Positions 16,622 to 24,421 of a stretch of 34,354 nt of DNA are shown here, in pieces; position 1 is the stretch's first letter, and each line of letters opens with the position of its first letter. The translations under genes were made by a program, and so were the position numbers. The DNA is from Firmicutes bacterium UBA5388 (GTDB lineage Bacteria; Bacillota; UBA4882; UBA10575): NCBI GenBank assembly GCA_002409975.1, contig DHOO01000143.1:24492-58845 (forward strand), written 5' to 3'. The notes below the pieces were generated by a model that made no database searches, was not told the origin of the DNA, and worked only from the letters and a program-made list of their open reading frames with translations.

Positions 16622-16882
16622 ATGGAAGTATTAAAGGTTTCGGCAAAATCCAATCCAAATTCGGTGGCCGGAGCATTGGCCGGGGTATTACGGGAGAAAG
16701 GAGCTGCAGAAATACAAGCAATTGGAGCCGGGGCTTTAAACCAGGCTGTGAAAGCAGTCGCCATCGCCAGGGGGTTTGTTGCTCCAAGTGGTATCGACCT
16801 GATCTGTATTCCGGCATTCACTGACATTATTATTGACGGACAAGAAAGAACAGCTATTAAATTAATTATTGAACCTAGATAA
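16622..16882 (+). CDS. spoVS: Stage V sporulation protein S
   Basis: 86 residues, the usual length and near-consensus sequence: MEVLKVSAKSNPNSVAGALAGVLRE, AIGAGALNQAVKAVAIARGFVAPSGIDL, IPAFTDIIIDGQERTAIKLIIEPR. A small Alba-like protein needed for normal septation timing and coat assembly in sporulation. ATG follows AGGAGGGGG. It stands as its own transcription unit, with a sigma-H-like promoter and a good terminator. Confidence 0.97.
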   Translation: MEVLKVSAKSNPNSVAGALAGVLREKGAAEIQAIGAGALNQAVKAVAIARGFVAPSGIDLICIPAFTDIIIDGQERTAIKLIIEPR

Positions 16883-16913
16883 TAATATTTTCGCTATTAT
16901 ACCTGTGTAGGGG

Positions 16914-16943
16914 CCTATAAACTTTTTATAGGTTCTTTTTTTG
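16914..16943 (+). terminator. Intrinsic terminator of spoVS
   Basis: CCTATAAA (16914-16921) pairs with TTTATAGG (16925-16932), 3-base loop, then TTCTTTTTTTG. Confidence 0.85.
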
Positions 16944-17239
16944 TTTGAAGAAATTTCATACTCTTACAGTCTTACTTAACATCTTTTTTAAGTTAATTTG
17001 ATCTTTGTATCTTACATTTCGTATCCTTATATTTAGCTGGGCTTTTTGTGTTATCTTTTGATTTAATTATCCCAATACAATGTATTGATAGCCTAATACA
17101 GGTCAAACACTATATATTATATTGGGACCTGTTAAAAAGGATACAACGCAAAAAGCTTAGTGTATAAAACTAATTCTAGTTTGACTTTTGTGTAAAGGGT
17201 GCGAAAAGTGAGTTAAATAAATAACGGGGAGAGAAAAAG
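16944..17239. other. Gene-free stretch spoVS-dipeptidase
   Basis: No gene found. It holds the MITE-like dyad (17036-17158) and a 26-base motif at 17187-17212 (TTTGTGTAAAGGGTG...GTGAG) that recurs at 19993-20018 with 22 of 26 matches. The dipeptidase ribosome site GGGGAGAG is near 17225. A TTGACT at 17181-17185 region lacks a convincing -10 partner. Confidence 0.6.
17036..17158. mobile_element. MITE-like dyad element, copy 1
   Basis: Imperfect terminal inverted repeats: GCTTTTTGTGTT at 17041-17052 against AACGCAAAAAGC at 17145-17156, continuing inward to TCCCAATA (left) and TATTGGGA (right). Total about 120 bp with no coding capacity; if transcribed it would fold into one long hairpin. The left 73 bases (17037-17109) recur at 34282-34354 with 67 of 73 identical. 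Confidence 0.7.
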
Positions 17240-18202
17240 ATGATAAAACGGACTACTGGTTATTCTCCTATCATTGACGGGCATGCCGATACACTAGTAA
17301 GGATTATTGATGAAGGGGGAAGTTTCGGTCATTACTGTCCACAGTTGCATCTCGATTTACCAAGATTAAGCGAAGCAGGCGTAGATTTACAGGTAATGGC
17401 AATTTGTGCAGGTGTTAGAAAAGCCCCCTATTCTTGGACCCAAAAAGTAATTAGGTATTGGGAAACAGAATACCAACATTTGAAAGAACAGGTGATCTGG
17501 ATTCGATCACAGGATGATTTTGAAAGATGGGAACAGGAGGAAAGAATCGGAATTATCTTAGCGCTGGAAGGGTTGGAACCTTTGGAGGGGGAACTTTCCA
17601 GGCTGGAGGAGTTTTATGAGTTGGGAATTAGAATGTTCTCACTTACTTGGAACTGGGAGAATCCGTTTGCCTATGGAATTTATTCCCCCAGTGATCACGG
17701 CTTGACGGCATTAGGAAGAAAAAGTATTAGCCTTGCTGAAGAAATGGGAATGATTTTGGATCTATCCCATCTCGGTCGAAAAAGCTTTATTGACTTACTA
17801 GAGATTGCTCGACAACCCGTTTTTGTCTCGCATGCTAATGTATTTGCTATTTATCCGCATATTAGAAATTTGGAGCAGGAACAGATCAAAATGATTGCTG
17901 CTACCGGCGGAACCATTGGCTTAACTTTTTATCCACCTTTCATTGGTGAAGGAAAAGTGAGTTGTCGAGCTATAATTCCTCACCTGGAATATATTTTAGA
18001 ACAAGGGGGAGAAAACTGCCTAGCTTTAGGGAGTGATTTTGACGGGATCGAGACCACACCAACGGATATAAAGGATGTAACCGGACTTTCCTTTTTTTTA
18101 AAAACCCTTGAAGACGAAGGATTTAACGGGCAGATCATTAGTAAGTTGGCCGGTGGCAATTTATACCGTTTCTTTAAAAATAAATTTTCTGAAACTAGCT
18201 GA
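17240..18202 (+). CDS. Membrane-dipeptidase-like M19 metallopeptidase
   Basis: Zinc-dependent dipeptidase of the renal-dipeptidase (M19) family, probably cytoplasmic as no signal peptide is seen. 320 residues. Binuclear zinc ligands: H15 and D17 (DGHADTL), the bridging E110 (LALEGLEPL), the histidines of LDLSHLG and SHANVFAIYPHIRNL, and the substrate-side Asp in LGSDFDGIETTP. ATG follows GGGGAGAG. M19 dipeptidases often lie next to spoVS in clostridia, possibly for wall-peptide turnover; its specific substrate is not evident. Confidence 0.92.
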   Translation: MIKRTTGYSPIIDGHADTLVRIIDEGGSFGHYCPQLHLDLPRLSEAGVDLQVMAICAGVRKAPYSWTQKVIRYWETEYQHLKEQVIWIRSQDDFERWEQEERIGIILALEGLEPLEGELSRLEEFYELGIRMFSLTWNWENPFAYGIYSPSDHGLTALGRKSISLAEEMGMILDLSHLGRKSFIDLLEIARQPVFVSHANVFAIYPHIRNLEQEQIKMIAATGGTIGLTFYPPFIGEGKVSCRAIIPHLEYILEQGGENCLALGSDFDGIETTPTDIKDVTGLSFFLKTLEDEGFNGQIISKLAGGNLYRFFKNKFSETS

Positions 18203-18381
18203 AAAAGGTGTTAAAATGCCCAAAACATCTATCCTCCTACCTGTTTTTACTTAGAGGGTTATGATTAATTTAACCGAATATTTTGGGTAAGTAATCGTTC
18301 TTAGATAGTCTTAAGTTTGGCTTTGAGGAAGCAAAGAAACGGAGCACTAGTTGAAGCTTATACACAGAAGGGATGGCCGTA

Positions 18382-18906
18382 ATGTCTGAGAAAGCCTGTT
18401 TTGTTAAGGTTCGTCCGTTTAACAGAGAAGATCTTAAGAAGATGATTTTATGGAATAATGATCCAGAGGTGGAACGCTTTGTTGATCGAGGATTACCACG
18501 AGATCTGGAAGAATGCGAACTTTGGCTAGAGCAGATGAAGAAAAATAGAGAATATCGACTTTTTGCGATTGAAGATGAAAACGAGAGATTAATAGGAGAC
18601 TTAGAACTTGATCATATTTGTTGGCGGCGAAGAGAGGCGGAGTTAAGAATTAGGATTGGGGAAAAGGAGTATTGGAATAAGGGTTATGGTACCTTAGCTC
18701 TTCAGCAAATCATCACATATGTTTTTGGTGATCTCGGTTTGAACCTCTTGTATCTCCGTGTTTATGCTTTTAATTCGAGAGCGATCCAATGTTATGAGAG
18801 GATCGGCTTTAAAAAACAGGCCGCTCTCAAACGGCCAAAGGATCAAGGGTGGAAAGAAATATATTTAATGTCCATCCAAAATCCACAGGGGGAAACCTTG
18901 GATTAA
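18382..18906 (+). CDS. GNAT N-acetyltransferase (RimJ/RimL-like)
   Basis: 174 residues from ATG 18382, which has AGAAGGG 9 bases upstream; the earlier ATG 18373 abuts that site. GNAT fold: RPFNREDLKKMILWNNDPEVERF at the N-terminus, LIGDLELDHI strand, acetyl-CoA loop RIGEKEYWNKGYGTLALQQII, and C-terminal LRVYAFNSRAIQCYERIGFKKQ. It acetylates an amine of unknown identity (protein N-terminus, amino sugar or antibiotic). It sits directly upstream of spo0A, with no sign of a functional link beyond proximity. Confidence 0.9.
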   Translation: MSEKACFVKVRPFNREDLKKMILWNNDPEVERFVDRGLPRDLEECELWLEQMKKNREYRLFAIEDENERLIGDLELDHICWRRREAELRIRIGEKEYWNKGYGTLALQQIITYVFGDLGLNLLYLRVYAFNSRAIQCYERIGFKKQAALKRPKDQGWKEIYLMSIQNPQGETLD

Positions 18907-18927
18907 CATAAAGAATTACCATAGAAA

Positions 18928-18956
18928 GCAGGAAATGGTAAAACAATGTCGAAATT
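18928..18956 (+). promoter_or_regulatory. Sigma-H-like promoter with overlapping 0A box, spo0A
   Basis: GCAGGAAAT (18928-18936) fits the sigma-H -35 RNAGGAWWW; 11 bases later GTCGAAATT (18948-18956) fits the -10 RNNGAATWW with one mismatch. A perfect Spo0A box TGTCGAA occupies 18947-18953. In B. subtilis spo0A has a sigma-H promoter under Spo0A control, so this fits autoregulation. The predicted RNA start is just before the AAAGGGGGG ribosome site at 18966-18974. Confidence 0.6.
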
Positions 18957-18981
18957 AAAGCACGGAAAGGGGGGATCGCCT

Positions 18982-19791
18982 TTGTCAGAAAATAGAATCC
19001 AGGTGCTTCTGGCTGACAATAATCGGGAATTATGTAGCGTATTGGCTGAACATATTGGAATTCAAGAAGATATGGAACTCGTAGCAATAGCGTACGATGG
19101 TTTGCAGGCAGTTGAGTTAATTAAGGAGTATCAACCTGATGTCCTAATACTAGATATTACCATGCCTTATTTGGATGGGATTGGTGTTATGGAACGTTTA
19201 GCAGATAATCCGGATGCTCCCAAAGTAATCGTTCTGACTGCTTTTGAACAGGAATCAATGGTGCAACGCTTAATTGCCATGGGGGCTGTCTATTATATGG
19301 TTAAACCGTTTGATACTCTGATTTTACTTGAACGGATCCGCCAATTTGGTCATAAGAATGGAAATTATACGAAGGAAAGTCAGAATATTTATAGTTCAGT
19401 TCTTTCTGCAGCCAGGGGGCTTTCTCGTCATCAACTAGAACTGGAAGTTACGAAAATCTTTCATGAAATGGGAGTTCCCGCCCACTTTAGAGGTTATGCT
19501 TACCTCCGAGATGCGATTATCTTGGCGATACAGGAGGAGGACATCTTAGGGAATATCACCAAAAATCTTTATCCGCGGATTGCGGAAAAGTACAATTCTA
19601 CCTCAAGCGGTGTAGAATCAGCGATTAGACATACGATTGAAATTGGCTGGGAACGGGGAAACCTTGAATCATTTAAGAAGATGTTTGGCACAGAGAATTA
19701 CCAGAAGGATCGGTCAAGATTTCCTACAGCCGCCTCTTTTATTGCCAAAGTGGCGGATCGGATTCGTCTTCAGTTACAGATTCCCAGTTAA
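18982..19791 (+). CDS. spo0A: Sporulation master regulator Spo0A
   Basis: 269 residues from TTG 18982, which has AAAGGGGGG 7 bases upstream; the earlier ATG 18946 lies within the promoter and 0A box. Receiver domain (about 4-125): VLLADNNREL, phospho-Asp in LILDITMPYLDG, Thr in VLTAFEQES, Lys in YYMVKPFD. C-terminal DNA-binding domain (about 145-269): LEVTKIFHEMGVPAHFRGYAYLRDAI, YPRIAEKYNSTSSGVESAIRHTIEIGWERGN, then FIAKVADRIRLQL. One oddity: the acidic pair is D12-N13, whereas B. subtilis has Asp-Asp. Followed by a good terminator. Confidence 0.97.
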   Translation: MSENRIQVLLADNNRELCSVLAEHIGIQEDMELVAIAYDGLQAVELIKEYQPDVLILDITMPYLDGIGVMERLADNPDAPKVIVLTAFEQESMVQRLIAMGAVYYMVKPFDTLILLERIRQFGHKNGNYTKESQNIYSSVLSAARGLSRHQLELEVTKIFHEMGVPAHFRGYAYLRDAIILAIQEEDILGNITKNLYPRIAEKYNSTSSGVESAIRHTIEIGWERGNLESFKKMFGTENYQKDRSRFPTAASFIAKVADRIRLQLQIPS

Positions 19792-19830
19792 CAGGGGTTA
19801 TCTTTCTTACTTATTCGTGCTTTTTAAAAC

Positions 19831-19868
19831 GCCCGAAGCAGGTTGATTATTCCTGTCAGGGCTTTTTT
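19831..19868 (+). terminator. Intrinsic terminator of spo0A
   Basis: GCCC...CAGG (19831-19842) pairs with CCTG...GGGC (19852-19862), with an internal mismatch, then TTTTTT. Confidence 0.8.
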
Positions 19869-20193
19869 AAGTTAATCTTTAATAAAGCGAGAAGATTCAC
19901 TTTTTTGATCGATCAATTTTTAAATAAATTATGTGATGCGATTCTCCCAATTTCTTAAATTAACATCCAGTTTAAAGAAGCGGAATTCGAATTTGGTGTA
20001 AAGGATGGGAAATGTGAGAATAATAGCAGGAAAAGATTGCTTTGTAGGTGAAAACTTACTTTAGCTCGTCCGCGTTAGTCGTAGATCAGACCATCATATT
20101 TAGTTGTTTATGGTAAAAAAATGCTGTCTACACCTTTTAGCTGGGCGCTTAGGGTAAGCTGTCTTTGTTTTTTAAGAAAGATTTCTAAAAAAT
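19869..20193. other. Gene-free stretch spo0A-rlmN
   Basis: No convincing gene. It contains a second copy of the 26-base motif (19993-20018) and a 19-codon open frame (20005-20064, MGNVRIIAGKDCFVGENLL) whose start lies inside that motif. No promoter with both boxes was recognised. The heptad repeat follows at 20194. Confidence 0.5.
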
Positions 20194-20228
20194 ACGAGCG
20201 ACGGGTAGCTGGTAACGAGTGTGAGTAT
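20194..20228. repeat. Heptad (B-half) repeat, copy 2
   Basis: Units ACGAGCG, ACGGGTA, GCTGGTA, ACGAGTG, then TGAGTAT; more worn than the others but with the same GAGTAT end (20223-20228). It lies 17 bases before the rlmN start. Confidence 0.7.
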
Positions 20229-20245
20229 AAAAGGGGATAGTAAGC

Positions 20246-21280
20246 TTGGAGATAATTGGAGTTACACTTGAAGAATTAGAAGAAATAGTAACAGGTTTTG
20301 GTGAACCGCGCTATCGAGCACAGCAGCTTATGGAGTGGATTTATAAGAAGGGGGTAGCTGATCTCTCGGCCATGAGCAATTTACCGATTGCTTTTCAGCG
20401 TTGTCTACAAGAAGCTGGCTTTTCGCCTTCCGTATTATTAGTGGAAGGCGCCAAACAGGCTACCGACGGAACAAAAAAATACCTTTTTCGTTTACAAGAT
20501 GGTCTGGATATTGAAGGAGTATATATTCCGGAAGAAAGAAGGAAAACAGTCTGTTTTTCTACGCAGGCTGGATGTGCTATGGGCTGTGCTTTTTGCGCAA
20601 CCGGACAAAAAGGGTTTCATCGTAACCTAACAACCGGGGAGATCGTGGACCAAGTTCTAAAGATTGGCAATGATCGGCAGACAAGGATTACGCATGCCGT
20701 GGCGATGGGACAAGGCGAGCCGTTAGCTAATTATGATGCGACTTTAAAGGCGCTCAAGCTATTAAATGCTGATTACGGATTACAGATTGCCGCTCGACAT
20801 CTTACCGTTTCGACGAGTGGGGTAGTGCCAGCCATTTACCGTCTGGCCAAAGAAGAAACACAAATAAATCTAGCCATTTCTCTCCATGCGACGAATGATC
20901 AATTAAGATCAGAACTCATCCCCTTAAACCGTACTTATCCCCTGGCTGTTTTAATTAAAGCCAGTCGCAGTTATGCTAGAACAACTAATCGTCGCGTGAC
21001 GTTGGAATATATAATGATTGAAGGAGTAAATGATGGAGAACAGGATCTTAAAGGTTTACTGATGTTAACTGCCGGGTGGCTTTGTCATGTTAATCTGATT
21101 CCATACAACTCAATACCCGACTCTCCTTATCGTCCTTCTCAGCCACGAACGAGGCGAAAGTTTCTTAAGACTTTGCAAAATCATCGGGTAGCGGTTAGTA
21201 TTAGACAAGAAAGAGGAGCTGAGGTGGAAGCGGCTTGCGGACAATTAAGACGGAGGTTAAATCTTGATGAGCAAAGTTAG
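20246..21280 (+). CDS. rlmN: rRNA/tRNA adenine-C2 methyltransferase RlmN
   Basis: Dual-specificity radical SAM methyltransferase acting on A2503 of 23S rRNA and A37 of some tRNAs. 344 residues. Cluster motif CAMGCAFC near residue 111, MGQGEPLANYDA, SLHATNDQLRSELIPLN, LEYIMIEGVND and the C-terminal EVEAACGQL, whose Cys forms the intermediate. Start TTG 20246 behind AGGGGATAG. Its place ahead of prpC-prkC-rsgA-rpe agrees with B. subtilis. Confidence 0.97.
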   Translation: MEIIGVTLEELEEIVTGFGEPRYRAQQLMEWIYKKGVADLSAMSNLPIAFQRCLQEAGFSPSVLLVEGAKQATDGTKKYLFRLQDGLDIEGVYIPEERRKTVCFSTQAGCAMGCAFCATGQKGFHRNLTTGEIVDQVLKIGNDRQTRITHAVAMGQGEPLANYDATLKALKLLNADYGLQIAARHLTVSTSGVVPAIYRLAKEETQINLAISLHATNDQLRSELIPLNRTYPLAVLIKASRSYARTTNRRVTLEYIMIEGVNDGEQDLKGLLMLTAGWLCHVNLIPYNSIPDSPYRPSQPRTRRKFLKTLQNHRVAVSIRQERGAEVEAACGQLRRRLNLDEQS

Positions 21281-21352
21281 TCTACTAATAATCAATCAGC
21301 AGGATCTCTCAAGATTGATTTTTCACTTAATTTTAATGGGAGATGTGTTATA

Positions 21353-21796
21353 ATGAATGTTAGTAACTGGTGGTTACGTTGGGGGAAAAATAAAGAACAA
21401 TCGAAGAAACCAGGAGAGGAAACCAAGGTTTTTAAAAGGATTAAAGGTAATTATCCTCCCCAACCGCAACTAGCGGTGGTGGTAATTGACGGACCCGATC
21501 AAGGTAGGGAGTTTTTACTTGCCCCCAACACGGTTAAAATAGGACGACAGGCTGAATGCCATATCCAACTAAATGATCCTAAAGTCTCAAGGGATCATGC
21601 GGTCTTACAATACTACCCCAAAAAGAAAGCTTTTCTGCTAAGAGATTTAGGTAGTACTAACGGCACGTTCTTTAATAACCAGCGGATTGACACTACCTTT
21701 ATTTTTCCCGGCGCTGAAATTAGGACCGGTGAAACAGTATTAAAAGTTTTAGCTCTTAGCAAAAAAAGGGCAAAAGGGTTATGCTTACCGGAATAA
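21353..21796 (+). CDS. FHA-domain phosphothreonine-binding protein
   Basis: 147 residues. A basic N-terminal part (about 1-40) precedes one FHA domain (about 42-135): VKIGRQAECHIQLNDPKVSRDHAVL carries the conserved GR and SRDH residues and DLGSTNGTFFNNQRI the STNGT loop. FHA domains bind phosphothreonine peptides. Location directly before prpC and prkC makes it a likely partner or substrate of PrkC; that is inference from context. ATG 21353 follows GGGAGA. Confidence 0.92.
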   Translation: MNVSNWWLRWGKNKEQSKKPGEETKVFKRIKGNYPPQPQLAVVVIDGPDQGREFLLAPNTVKIGRQAECHIQLNDPKVSRDHAVLQYYPKKKAFLLRDLGSTNGTFFNNQRIDTTFIFPGAEIRTGETVLKVLALSKKRAKGLCLPE

Positions 21797-21835
21797 TCAG
21801 CTGATAGCTAGAGAGAGGTAGCGAGGTGGGGAGAT

Positions 21836-22531
21836 ATGAGGGTAGGGATGGCAACCCATGTTGGAAAAGTCAGAGAAGTTAACGAGGACAGTATTGGGCG
21901 TCAAGGATCACTTTTAGTTTTAGCTGACGGCATGGGGGGTCATAATGCGGGAGAAGTAGCTAGCGCCTTAGTAGTAGAACGCGTGTTGGCGTTGGAAGCT
22001 GAAGGTTCTGACTTTAAAGCCGAATTAGTTTCTACTTTAAAAGATGCCAACCACGCTTTGCTGGAATACGCCAGTGCGCACCAGGAATGTTCTGGAATGG
22101 GAACTACCGTTGTGGCGGTTAAAATTGAGACGGAACGGATTTGCGTGGCTCATGTGGGAGATAGCCGTGTCTATCACTGGCATAAAGGGCTTTTAATACA
22201 ATTGACCACTGATCATTCATTAGTGGGGGAATTAGTTCGCAGCGGAGGTATAACTGAAGAACAGGCAAAAAACCATCCGCAAAGGCATATTCTAACGAGG
22301 GCATTGGGGACCCCGGGGGATATAGAGATAGAGTATGCGGAATATCCACTGGCTGAAGGGGATCGACTTTTACTTTGTTCTGATGGTTTAACAGTGATGC
22401 TCTCTCATGAAGAAATTTTTACAATTCTTTCTCTAGATCATTCTCCGCAAGAAATTGCCGATTATTTAGTAAAGGTCGCCAATGAGAAGGGTGGTACTGA
22501 TAACATTTCTGTGATCGTGGCCTTTCTTTGA
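21836..22531 (+). CDS. prpC: PP2C-type Ser/Thr phosphatase PrpC
   Basis: 231 residues, normal for bacterial stand-alone PP2C. Metal-binding motifs are complete: VREVNEDS, LADGMGGHNAGEVAS, CVAHVGDSRVY, TTDHSLVGELVRSG, LLLCSDGLT and GGTDNISVIV. It removes phosphate from PrkC and its substrates using two Mn2+ or Mg2+. ATG 21836 has GGGGAGAT just upstream. The prkC gene follows. Confidence 0.97.
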   Translation: MRVGMATHVGKVREVNEDSIGRQGSLLVLADGMGGHNAGEVASALVVERVLALEAEGSDFKAELVSTLKDANHALLEYASAHQECSGMGTTVVAVKIETERICVAHVGDSRVYHWHKGLLIQLTTDHSLVGELVRSGGITEEQAKNHPQRHILTRALGTPGDIEIEYAEYPLAEGDRLLLCSDGLTVMLSHEEIFTILSLDHSPQEIADYLVKVANEKGGTDNISVIVAFL

Positions 22532-22641
22532 TTCTCAAAAATATTGGGGAAGGATTTTACCTTGTTCATGGCGAAAAACCAACTTTAAATGTTTTTGTTT
22601 ATAATATTATTGGGGTTTTACCGCCCACAGAGGTGAATTAT

Positions 22642-24372
22642 GTGATCGGACGTCTATTGGGCAATAGATATAGAATACTTGAACTGATCGGCGAGGGAGG
22701 TATGGCTTTAGTCTATAAAGCTGAATGTACTCTTCTTCAGCGTATCGTGGCCATAAAAATTCTTCGCCCTCAGTATTCATCAGATAAAGAATTTGTCGAA
22801 CGCTTTAGACGGGAAGCCCAATCCGCGGCCAGTCTTTCCCATCCGAATGTTGTTAATATTTTCGATGTTGGTCAGGATGGCGATACTTATTATATTGTGA
22901 TGGAATATATTTCCGGCACTAATCTTAAGGACTTGATCAAAAAAGAAGCGCCTTTTGCCTTAACTCGGACCCTAAGAATTACGCTTCAGATTAGTGATGC
23001 CTTGCGCCATGCTCATGAGCATAATATTGTACACAGAGATATAAAACCTCATAATATCCTGATTACTAGTGATGGCATAGTTAAGGTTACGGACTTCGGA
23101 ATTGCCAGGGCTGTCGCTACCAGTGGTTATACCCAGACTGGAGTGGTGATGGGTTCGGTGCAATATTTCTCTCCTGAACAGGCGAGAGGTTTACCGGTAG
23201 GTCCCCAGTCGGATCTTTACTCTCTGGGGTGTGTTCTTTATGAGATGCTCACTGGCGAAGTGCCATTTACGGGTGAGAGTCCGATTGCCATTGCTTTAAA
23301 GCATCTGCAGGAAGAGCCGCCTTTGTTGGCGATGCTCTCTTCAACTCAGCCGAAAGCAGTAGCTGATGTGGTCAAGCGGACTTTAGCTAAAGACATAGAA
23401 GAGCGTTATCCTTCTGCTTTAGTATTAAGTAAAGAGATTCAGGGGATTTTAGGATTAAAGCCGGATCAAAAAGAGATTGAGGATTATCCTACTCAGGTTT
23501 TAGATTTGCCACTTAACCGTAAAGAGAAGAAAGAGGCGATCGCGGAGAACCCCAAAAAAACGTTAAAAACCAGACTAGTCAATTTTAGTATCATTTTTAT
23601 TTCGATTATGGTCGCTTTCCTCCTGGCGGGGGTAGGTTTTTTATATTTAATTCCCGCTAAACCGGAAGTTTCTGTTCCTGATTTGGTGGGTTTTGAGGTC
23701 GGTGAGGCGGAAAAATTAGCAGCGGAAAACGGTTTAAAAATTAATGTGGTGAGACGTGAACCCGATGAGACAGTTCAACCCGGAGGAGTCCTTTCGCAGA
23801 TACCTAAAGCAGGGATGGTTGTGCGCCGCGGTCGGGTGATTGATGTGGTTTTAAGTTTAGGAATCGAGACCGTTCTGGTTCCCAATTTGACGGGAAAAAC
23901 ATTACTTGAGGCAGAAATCTTATTAGATCAGGCGGGTTTAAAAAAAGGTGATGTTTACTCAGAGAGCAATAAAAATGTGCCTAAAGATCACATTATTCGG
24001 CAAAAGCCCGCTCCTAATACGAAGATTCAAAAAGGCGCCACCATTGATATTTATCGTAGTCTCGGTCCGGAATATGTTGAGGTGCCAAATTTTATCGGCT
24101 TGCCAGTAGTAAAGGTCCAGTCTGAGTTGGCAAGTTTGGGTCTTGTTTTTGATAATTCCGTTATTTATAAATCTAGTCCTTATCTTAAAGGAAACATCTT
24201 AGATCAAAAACCGCTTCCTGGGGAGGTTGTTCCGTTAAACACTGAGATGAGTTTTATTGTTAGCTCTGGCCCTGCCGGTTTCAATACGGATTATAGTAGT
24301 GATTTAGAAAATGACCACGAGTATCAGGTTGGCGCTGAGGAGCTGATTTTACCTCTAGAGTCCGAACAGTGA
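22642..24372 (+). CDS. prkC: PASTA-domain Ser/Thr kinase PrkC
   Basis: Membrane kinase that senses cell-wall fragments. 576 residues from GTG 22642 (AGAGGTGA 5 bases upstream), giving the usual start MIGRLLGNRYRILELIGEGGMA. Kinase domain about 10-270: K39 (VAIKIL), HRDIKPHN at 131-138, DFG at 151-153, Thr-rich activation loop and GSVQYFSPEQ. One membrane span near 314-337, then three extracellular PASTA repeats (about 341-545) and an acidic tail. The frame is open upstream to 22528, overlapping prpC, but residues there do not resemble the family. Confidence 0.96.
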   Translation: MIGRLLGNRYRILELIGEGGMALVYKAECTLLQRIVAIKILRPQYSSDKEFVERFRREAQSAASLSHPNVVNIFDVGQDGDTYYIVMEYISGTNLKDLIKKEAPFALTRTLRITLQISDALRHAHEHNIVHRDIKPHNILITSDGIVKVTDFGIARAVATSGYTQTGVVMGSVQYFSPEQARGLPVGPQSDLYSLGCVLYEMLTGEVPFTGESPIAIALKHLQEEPPLLAMLSSTQPKAVADVVKRTLAKDIEERYPSALVLSKEIQGILGLKPDQKEIEDYPTQVLDLPLNRKEKKEAIAENPKKTLKTRLVNFSIIFISIMVAFLLAGVGFLYLIPAKPEVSVPDLVGFEVGEAEKLAAENGLKINVVRREPDETVQPGGVLSQIPKAGMVVRRGRVIDVVLSLGIETVLVPNLTGKTLLEAEILLDQAGLKKGDVYSESNKNVPKDHIIRQKPAPNTKIQKGATIDIYRSLGPEYVEVPNFIGLPVVKVQSELASLGLVFDNSVIYKSSPYLKGNILDQKPLPGEVVPLNTEMSFIVSSGPAGFNTDYSSDLENDHEYQVGAEELILPLESEQ

Positions 24373-24421
24373 GCAATGCTGAGCATCGGTCTTACTATAT
24401 TTTAAACCGGGAGGGGATTGA

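Noticed and set aside
16584..16827. Two minus-strand frames opposite spoVS
   Set aside because: They overlap a near-consensus SpoVS and have no family resemblance.
20005..20064. 19-codon ORF MGNVRIIAGKDCFVGENLL
   Set aside because: Its start lies inside a repeated non-coding motif, the ribosome site abuts the ATG, and no homologue is recalled.
22528..22641. 38-codon N-terminal extension of prkC overlapping prpC
   Set aside because: Residues do not resemble PrkC, there is no ribosome site at 22528, and GTG 22642 with AGAGGTGA gives the normal MIG... start.
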